Positions 1-6,853 of a stretch of 6,853 nucleotides of DNA are shown piece by piece. The stretch lies in assembly GCA_017543725.1 (NCBI GenBank), contig JAFYFO010000237.1, positions 1 through 6,853 of the forward strand. The letters are read 5' to 3'. The stretch's first letter is position 1; each line of letters starts with the position of its first letter. The notes beneath the pieces were generated by a model. The model had not been told where the DNA came from and searched no databases. It saw only the letters and a list, made by a program, of their open reading frames with translations. The stretch comes from Eubacterium sp. GTDB taxonomy: Bacteria; Bacillota; Clostridia; Oscillospirales; Acutalibacteraceae. The translations under genes and the position numbers were made by a program.

Positions 1-510
1 ATAATGGCGATTATCTATTTCACTCCCGACTGCAAGATTTTCTTCAGTCACGAAAGAAGAGGAAGAAAGGGGCAGCCTTTCAGAATTTATAAATTTCAGA
101 CAATGAAAAACTTCACTCCGAACTGCGCAACGGGCGAACTTGAAAACCCCGAGCAATATATAACAAAAATCGGAAAAGTTCTCAGAAAAACAAGCCTTGA
201 CGAACTTCCGCAGTTATGGAACATTCTTAAAGGCGATATGAGTTTCGTCGGTCCGCGTCCGCTTATTTCAAGCGAAATAAGGATGCACCGCCTCAGACTT
301 GAATACGGCGTTTACCGTTTCCGTCCCGGGCTTACGGGCTTGGCTCAGGTCAACGGACGCGACGACCTTTCAATTCCGAAAAAAGCAAAATTCGATAAGA
401 TTTACTGCGACAACTGGAGTCTGAAACTTGATTTAACCATTTTGCTCAAGTCTTTCAAAACAGTTGCAAAGCAGGAGGGCTTCCACGAAGGAAAGTACCA
501 CAGAAGATAA
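1..510 (+). CDS. Polyprenyl-phosphate sugar-1-phosphate transferase, 3' part (5' end outside window)
   Basis: Bacterial sugar transferase (monotopic phosphoglycosyl transferase family). These enzymes move a sugar-1-phosphate from a nucleotide sugar to undecaprenyl phosphate at the inner face of the membrane, the first step of exopolysaccharide, capsule or O-unit synthesis. Visible landmarks are the FF-x-x-E-R-x-G-x-x-G-x-PF region followed by YKFQTM, then RKTSLDELPQL containing the Asp-Glu pair expected to be catalytic (codons at 199-204), GDMSFVGPRPL, and the C-terminal RPGLTGLAQVNGRDDL with WSLKLDL. The reading frame is open from base 1 and the first residues already align inside the family, so the Met at base 4 is internal; the missing part should carry the N-terminal membrane-inserted helix. 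About 170 residues are present. The KFQTM motif has Gln where the family usually has Arg. The sugar specificity cannot be read from the sequence. It ends 55 bases before the beta-galactosidase start. Confidence 0.93.
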   Translation: MMAIIYFTPDCKIFFSHERRGRKGQPFRIYKFQTMKNFTPNCATGELENPEQYITKIGKVLRKTSLDELPQLWNILKGDMSFVGPRPLISSEIRMHRLRLEYGVYRFRPGLTGLAQVNGRDDLSIPKKAKFDKIYCDNWSLKLDLTILLKSFKTVAKQEGFHEGKYHRR

Positions 511-535
511 TAGGGCTTTCGGGCTTTATATATAA

Positions 536-3625
<3,090 letters not shown>

Positions 3626-3633
3626 TTTTTGTA

Positions 3634-3662
3634 TTGACTTTTGAATAATTAAGTATTATATT
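3634..3662 (+). promoter_or_regulatory. Predicted sigma-A type promoter for the radical SAM gene
   Basis: TTGACT (3634-3639) and TATATT (3657-3662) are separated by exactly 17 bases, a close match to the TTGACA-17-TATAAT consensus. The stretch is markedly A+T rich compared with the flanking coding regions and sits 8 bases after the beta-galactosidase stop codon. Transcription would start near 3669-3670, giving a leader of roughly 28 bases. The site suggests that the radical SAM gene does not depend on read-through from lacZ. Confidence 0.7.
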
Positions 3663-3684
3663 GCTTTTAATGATTATTTTGAAA

Positions 3685-3690
3685 AGAGGA
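3685..3690 (+). promoter_or_regulatory. Ribosome binding site of the radical SAM gene
   Basis: AGAGGA lies 7 bases before the ATG at 3698, good strength and spacing, and supports that start. Confidence 0.75.
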
Positions 3691-3697
3691 TATTTAT

Positions 3698-5125
3698 ATG
3701 TCTATTAAAGAATCCGCAATGAGTTTTGCGGTAAAAAAAGCAGTTAAATATGCCAGAAAAGATTTCAACAAAAACGCTCCCAAAATCCTCAGCCTCCTTG
3801 AAGCGGCAGATGTTAAGAAGGTTAACAGGTCAACTTATGCGGGGCTCCACAAGGTTCTTGACGACCCCGATAACAACTGGATGCGTTTTGCAAAAAGCAT
3901 TATCTGCGACACAAACGAGGAAGTTTTAGGCAAAATGATTCCTCCGATTATGAATGTTGCAATTAATTCTTATCAGATAAGAATGGAAAGCATTGAAAAA
4001 TACGGCTGCAATGTTCCGTGGGCAATTCTTATGGACCCAACCGCAGCCTGCAACCTTAAATGCACAGGATGCTGGGCGGCTGAATACGGCCATTCAAGTT
4101 CGCTTTCCTATGATGATTTGGCAAGAATTATCAAAGAGGCAAAAGAACTCGGAACATATATGTATCTCTACACCGGCGGCGAGCCGACTATGAGAAGAAA
4201 AGACCTTATGCGCCTTTGCCGTGAGAATCCCGATTGTATATTTATGTCTTTCACAAACGGAACTCTTATCGACGATTCTTTCGCAGACGAAATTGCCGAA
4301 GTCGGAAACTTCTTCCCCGCTTTCTCAATCGAGGGATATGAGGCTGAAAACGATTTCAGAAGGGGCGAAGGAACTTTCAAGAGATGCACCGCCGCTATGG
4401 AAAGGCTTAAAGAAAGAGGAGTTCCCTTCGGCGCTTCCCTTTGCTACACAAGCAAAAACACAGACGTTCTTTCCTCGGATGAATATATCGACTGGCTTAT
4501 TGATAAGGGCGTTAAATTTGCCTGGTTCTTTACATATATGCCAACAGGAAACGGCGCTGTAACCGAACTTATGGTTTCGCCCGAACAAAGAGCGCTTATG
4601 TTTAAGAAAATGCGTGAATGGCGTGAAACAAAGCCGATTTTCGCACTTGACTTCTGGAACGACGGCGAATATGTTCAGGGCTGTATCGCAGGCGGACGCC
4701 ACTATTTCCACATCAATTCAAACGGCGACTGCGAGCCTTGCGCATTTGTTCACTATTCAAATGTCAACATCAAAGAACATTCGGTTCTTGAAGCGCTTCA
4801 AAGCCCGCTGTTTATGGCATACAAACGCAATCAGCCGTTTTCAAACAATATGCTTCGCCCCTGCCCCGTTCTTGACAACCCCGGCGCTATCAGCAAGATG
4901 GTTGCGGAAACAGGCGCTTATTCAACCGAAATGCAGCACCCCGAATCGGCGAACGAACTCTTTGATAAAACAATCGCCGCTGCAAAGGCTTGGAAAGTTA
5001 AGGCGGACGAACTTTTCGACAGAGACGAATTCCTCGCAAAGCATGTTAAAGACGAAAATATGTATAACTACGAGAAAGACGACAGCGAAAGAGAGTTCAA
5101 CGAATTCGAAAAAACAGAAGTTTAA
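3698..5125 (+). CDS. Radical SAM protein of unknown substrate with SPASM-like C-terminal cysteines
   Basis: Complete 475-residue radical SAM enzyme. Cys118, Cys122 and Cys125 form the CxxxCxxC motif (ACNLKCTGCW) that binds the [4Fe-4S] cluster and S-adenosylmethionine; GGEP at 160-163 is the SAM-binding motif after the second strand. An extension of about 110 residues precedes the core; its first 35 residues are rich in Lys/Arg and Ala, possibly an amphipathic helix, with no signal peptide or membrane span. After the core, Cys329, Cys345, Cys348 and Cys389 (GC-x15-C-x2-C-x40-C, including NGDCEPC and LRPCPV) look like a reduced SPASM/twitch-type region that could hold one auxiliary Fe-S cluster; that role is inferred. 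The tail (about 400-475) is acidic and probably helical. From memory, similar proteins with the GCWAAEYG and FWNDGEYV signatures occur widely in Clostridia, annotated only as radical SAM protein. No precursor-peptide ORF flanks it, so peptide maturation is unsupported. Its own promoter and the downstream hairpin suggest a single-gene unit. Confidence 0.9.
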   Translation: MSIKESAMSFAVKKAVKYARKDFNKNAPKILSLLEAADVKKVNRSTYAGLHKVLDDPDNNWMRFAKSIICDTNEEVLGKMIPPIMNVAINSYQIRMESIEKYGCNVPWAILMDPTAACNLKCTGCWAAEYGHSSSLSYDDLARIIKEAKELGTYMYLYTGGEPTMRRKDLMRLCRENPDCIFMSFTNGTLIDDSFADEIAEVGNFFPAFSIEGYEAENDFRRGEGTFKRCTAAMERLKERGVPFGASLCYTSKNTDVLSSDEYIDWLIDKGVKFAWFFTYMPTGNGAVTELMVSPEQRALMFKKMREWRETKPIFALDFWNDGEYVQGCIAGGRHYFHINSNGDCEPCAFVHYSNVNIKEHSVLEALQSPLFMAYKRNQPFSNNMLRPCPVLDNPGAISKMVAETGAYSTEMQHPESANELFDKTIAAAKAWKVKADELFDRDEFLAKHVKDENMYNYEKDDSEREFNEFEKTEV

Positions 5126-5126
5126 T

Positions 5127-5166
5127 ATTTTAAGGGGGCATATCTCAATGATATGCCCCTTAAAAT
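5127..5166 (+). terminator. Strong hairpin after the radical SAM gene, possible terminator
   Basis: An inverted repeat starts 2 bases after the stop codon. CATATC and GATATG close a 5-base TCAAT loop (5145-5149); the stem goes on through GGGG/CCCC, one bulged G, then TTTTAA/TTAAAA, about 17 paired bases. Position and stability suit transcription termination. The right arm is not followed by a U-run (the sequence goes on AGTCGCC), so it is not a textbook Rho-independent terminator; it may instead end or protect the mRNA, or belong to the repeat cluster just downstream. Confidence 0.5.
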
Positions 5167-5170
5167 AGTC

Positions 5171-5211
5171 GCCGGTTGCCGGCGGCAAGTAGGGGCGGAT
5201 ATCATCCGCCC
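5171..5211. repeat. Two adjacent palindromic intergenic repeats
   Basis: GCCGG-TTG-CCGGC (5171-5183) is followed, after a 9-base spacer, by GGGCGGAT-ATC-ATCCGCCC (5193-5211), a perfect 8-base inverted repeat with a 3-base centre. The second resembles, from memory, a GC-rich palindrome scattered between genes in many gut Ruminococcaceae; that identity was not checked by a search. The GC content contrasts with the A+T-rich sequence on both sides. The element ends 8 bases before the pth ribosome binding site, so it would lie in the 5' leader of any transcript entering pth. Confidence 0.65.
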
Positions 5212-5218
5212 GATAAAT

Positions 5219-5223
5219 GGGAG
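5219..5223 (+). promoter_or_regulatory. Ribosome binding site of pth
   Basis: GGGAG lies 6 bases before the ATG at 5230. It favours this start over the in-frame TTG at 5176, which falls inside the palindromic repeats. Confidence 0.7.
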
Positions 5224-5229
5224 AATAAT

Positions 5230-5817
5230 ATGTTTTTCAAACGAGGTAAAATCGAATATATTATTGCAGGGCTCGGAAATCCCGGAAGCAAATATGCCCA
5301 AACAAGGCATAACGCAGGTTTCAAGGCTGTTGATTTGCTTGCAAAAAAGAACGGCTTTGATATTAAAAAGGCAAAGTTTCAGTCGCTTATTGCCGATGAA
5401 ATGATTGCGGGAAAGCGCTGCCTTGTTATGAAGCCCCGGACGATGATGAATCTTTCGGGCGAGGCAATCTATGCCGCGGCTTCCTATTATAATATTCCCG
5501 ATGAAAAGATAATAATAATATATGATGATGTTTCTCTTGATGTCGGCAATATCCGCGTTCGCAGAAAGGGCAGCGCAGGCGGCCACAACGGAATAAAGAG
5601 CATTATTTCCTGCCTCGGAAGCGAAAACTTTCCGAGAGTTAAAATCGGAGTCGGCAAAAAACCTGCCGCCGATTATGATATGGTTAAATGGGTTCTCGGC
5701 GAAATACCGAAAGAAAAAAATGAAGAATACCGAAAAGCGATTGAAAATTCCGTTTCGGCAGCAGAAGAAATAATCGAAAACGGCGTTGACAGCGCTATGA
5801 ATAAATACAGCCATTAA
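5230..5817 (+). CDS. pth: Peptidyl-tRNA hydrolase
   Basis: Cytoplasmic enzyme that cleaves the ester bond of peptidyl-tRNAs released from stalled ribosomes and recycles the tRNA; normally essential in bacteria. The 195 residues match the usual 185-200. Family motifs are in order: IAGLGNPGSKYAQTRHNAGF at 12-31 with Asn17 and catalytic His27 (E. coli Asn10 and His20), KPRTMMNLSG at 68-77 with Asn74 (E. coli Asn68), YDDVSLDVG at 98-106 with Asp99 (E. coli Asp93), and GSAGGHNGIKS at 114-124 with Asn120 (E. coli Asn114). All catalytic and tRNA-binding residues are present. The start at 5230 has a good ribosome binding site, and translation from upstream would give a Pro/Gly/Arg-rich extension encoded by repeat DNA that the family lacks. 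It precedes mfd, the common Firmicute order, but a repeat element of about 143 bases separates the two here. I found no clear promoter of its own in the upstream gap. Confidence 0.96.
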   Translation: MFFKRGKIEYIIAGLGNPGSKYAQTRHNAGFKAVDLLAKKNGFDIKKAKFQSLIADEMIAGKRCLVMKPRTMMNLSGEAIYAAASYYNIPDEKIIIIYDDVSLDVGNIRVRRKGSAGGHNGIKSIISCLGSENFPRVKIGVGKKPAADYDMVKWVLGEIPKEKNEEYRKAIENSVSAAEEIIENGVDSAMNKYSH

Positions 5818-5851
5818 GAATTGACCGAGCCGTAAGGCGAGAAACTTTTTA

Positions 5852-5994
5852 GGCTTCCCCTTGGGGGGGAAGCTGTCACCGAAGGTGACTGATGAGGGGT
5901 TTTTCGCCTTTGATTGCTTTCAACAACTGAGCTTTAGAGGGAACTCCCCTCATCCGTCTGCCTGACGGCAGCCACCTTCCCCCGAGGGGAAGGC
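5852..5994. repeat. MITE-like inverted-repeat element between pth and mfd
   Basis: Two imperfect inverted arms (about 5852-5899 and 5946-5994) flank a 46-base centre. Outer ends are GGCTTCCCC and its near-complement GGGGAAGGC; inner ends are GATGAGGGG (5891-5899) and its exact complement CCCCTCATC (5946-5954). Each arm folds by itself: GCTTCCCC/GGGGAAGC (5853-5873) and GTCACC-GAA-GGTGAC (5875-5889) on the left; CCGTC/GACGG (5954-5968) and CCTTCCCC-CGA-GGGGAAGG (5975-5993) on the right. There is no coding capacity. Arm design and size suit a non-autonomous miniature element; from memory, such sequences are abundant in Faecalibacterium and Ruminococcus relatives. GATGAGGGG is followed by TTTTT (5900-5904), so the left arm may also terminate pth transcription. 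No convincing target-site duplication is seen. Confidence 0.75.
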
Positions 5995-6010
5995 AATTAG
6001 GTTAGATTAT

Positions 6011-6853
6011 ATGAGTTGTTTTTCCAAAATCTTCGAACAGAATACCGAATTTATCAGCCTCAACAGAAGCGTTAACACCCTTAACGCTCCGGTTGGGGCT
6101 ATCGGTCTTACTGATATAAACAAGGTTTTTCTTGTTCACTCGCTCTGCGCGATAAACAAAAAAACCGCATTTATCATAACTCCCGACGAGGCAAGCGCTC
6201 TCAGATTCTATGAAAATCTTTCAAATCTGCAAAAGGGCGTTTACCTTTATTCAAAAAGGGAGTTCACCTTCCTTGAAGTTGAGGGAATAAGCCGCGAATA
6301 CGAGCAGCTTCGCCTCGGCGTTTTATCAAGAATTCTCAGCGGAAAATATACCGCCGTTGTTGCAAGCGTTGGTGCGGCAATACAGTTGACAATGCCGCCC
6401 TCGGCTCTCAGGGAGAGAACTTTTTCAATCAAAACGGGCGATGTTATCAACCTTGAAGAAATATCCGCGCGCCTTATTAAAGCGGGCTACACACGCTTTG
6501 ACCAGGTTGACGGAACAAGCCAGTTTGCAGTCAGGGGCGGAATTATTGATATCTTTCCGCCGGGTGAAAACTCCCCTGTCAGAATCGAACTTTGGGGCGA
6601 CGAGGTTGATTCAATCGCATATTTTGATGTTGCAACGCAGAGAAGGGGCGAAGTCACCCGGGAAATTGAAATAATCCCCGCAACGGAAGTTTTGTTTGAA
6701 TCAAAGCAAAAGCAGGCAAAGGCAATAGAAAACCTTGCCGCTTCGCTAAAAGGCAAAGCAATTAAAGCGCGCGAAAAACTGCTTGAAGACGCGGATAAAC
6801 TCAATCAGGGCGTTTCGCTCAGGTGCAGTGATAAATATCTTCCTCTTGCCTAT
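6011..6853 (+). CDS. mfd: Transcription-repair coupling factor Mfd, N-terminal part (3' end outside window)
   Basis: Frame open from ATG 6011 to the window edge, 281 codons of a protein that is usually about 1150 residues. Mfd is an ATP-dependent DNA translocase that removes RNA polymerase stalled at lesions and recruits UvrA. The part present is the UvrB-like N-terminal module: QFAVRGGIIDIFPP (171-184) and PVRIELWGDEVDSI (189-202) are strong signatures, preceded by a UvrA-binding-type region with a degenerate nucleotide-binding fold (LTDINKVFLVHSL, then AFIITPDE) without a Walker A motif, as usual for Mfd. The RNA polymerase-binding and helicase domains lie off the edge. The start is supported by alignment to the normal Mfd N-terminus; the ribosome binding site is weak (AGG at 5999-6001, 9 bases before ATG). 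The gene starts 16 bases after the repeat element, so its leader may be repeat-derived. UvrB itself is excluded because UvrB has an intact Walker A near its N-terminus. Confidence 0.93.
   Translation, partial: MSCFSKIFEQNTEFISLNRSVNTLNAPVGAIGLTDINKVFLVHSLCAINKKTAFIITPDEASALRFYENLSNLQKGVYLYSKREFTFLEVEGISREYEQLRLGVLSRILSGKYTAVVASVGAAIQLTMPPSALRERTFSIKTGDVINLEEISARLIKAGYTRFDQVDGTSQFAVRGGIIDIFPPGENSPVRIELWGDEVDSIAYFDVATQRRGEVTREIEIIPATEVLFESKQKQAKAIENLAASLKGKAIKAREKLLEDADKLNQGVSLRCSDKYLPLAY

Noticed and set aside
3626..3697. Precursor peptide gene for the radical SAM enzyme
   Set aside because: The upstream gap is filled by promoter and leader, and the downstream gap (5126-5229) contains only stop-interrupted short frames in hairpin DNA.
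5176..5229. TTG start extending Pth by 18 residues
   Set aside because: The extension is encoded by palindromic repeat DNA, is not a Pth feature, and the ATG at 5230 has its own well-spaced GGGAG.
5122..5814. Long open frame on the - strand opposite pth (230 codons)
   Set aside because: It is wholly antisense to a clearly recognised pth gene, resembles no family known to me, and reflects codon bias of the + strand gene. The same holds for the - strand frames opposite lacZ, the radical SAM gene and mfd.

Overview
The window reads as an ordinary chromosomal segment of a low-to-mid GC Firmicute, most likely a gut Clostridia of the Oscillospirales/Ruminococcaceae type. This is inferred from the purine-rich Shine-Dalgarno sites, the pth-mfd gene order usual in Firmicutes, a radical SAM protein of a kind I associate with Clostridia, and palindromic intergenic repeats that resemble those common in Ruminococcaceae genomes. 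All five genes lie on the + strand.

Layout. Bases 1-510 hold the 3' part of a sugar-phosphate transferase (initiating glycosyltransferase of exopolysaccharide or capsule synthesis) whose start lies off the left edge. A complete 1019-residue GH2 beta-galactosidase (lacZ type, 566-3625) follows, with every catalytic and key ligand residue I checked intact. A 72-base gap with a good sigma-A type promoter leads to a complete 475-residue radical SAM protein of unknown substrate (3698-5125) with extra C-terminal cysteines. The 104-base gap after it carries three consecutive inverted repeats. Then come peptidyl-tRNA hydrolase (pth, 5230-5817), a 192-base gap holding a roughly 143-base MITE-like inverted-repeat element, and the 5' part of the transcription-repair coupling factor gene mfd (6011 to the right edge, still open).

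How the genes fit together. Pth and Mfd are housekeeping genes that are neighbours in many Firmicutes; here a repeat element separates them. The beta-galactosidase is a cytoplasmic catabolic enzyme with no transporter or regulator in view, and the sugar transferase probably ends a polysaccharide locus to the left. The radical SAM gene appears to be its own transcription unit. I see no convincing new multi-gene system. The least explained items are the radical SAM protein and the two intergenic repeat clusters. No tRNA, rRNA, CRISPR array, transposase or phage gene was recognised.
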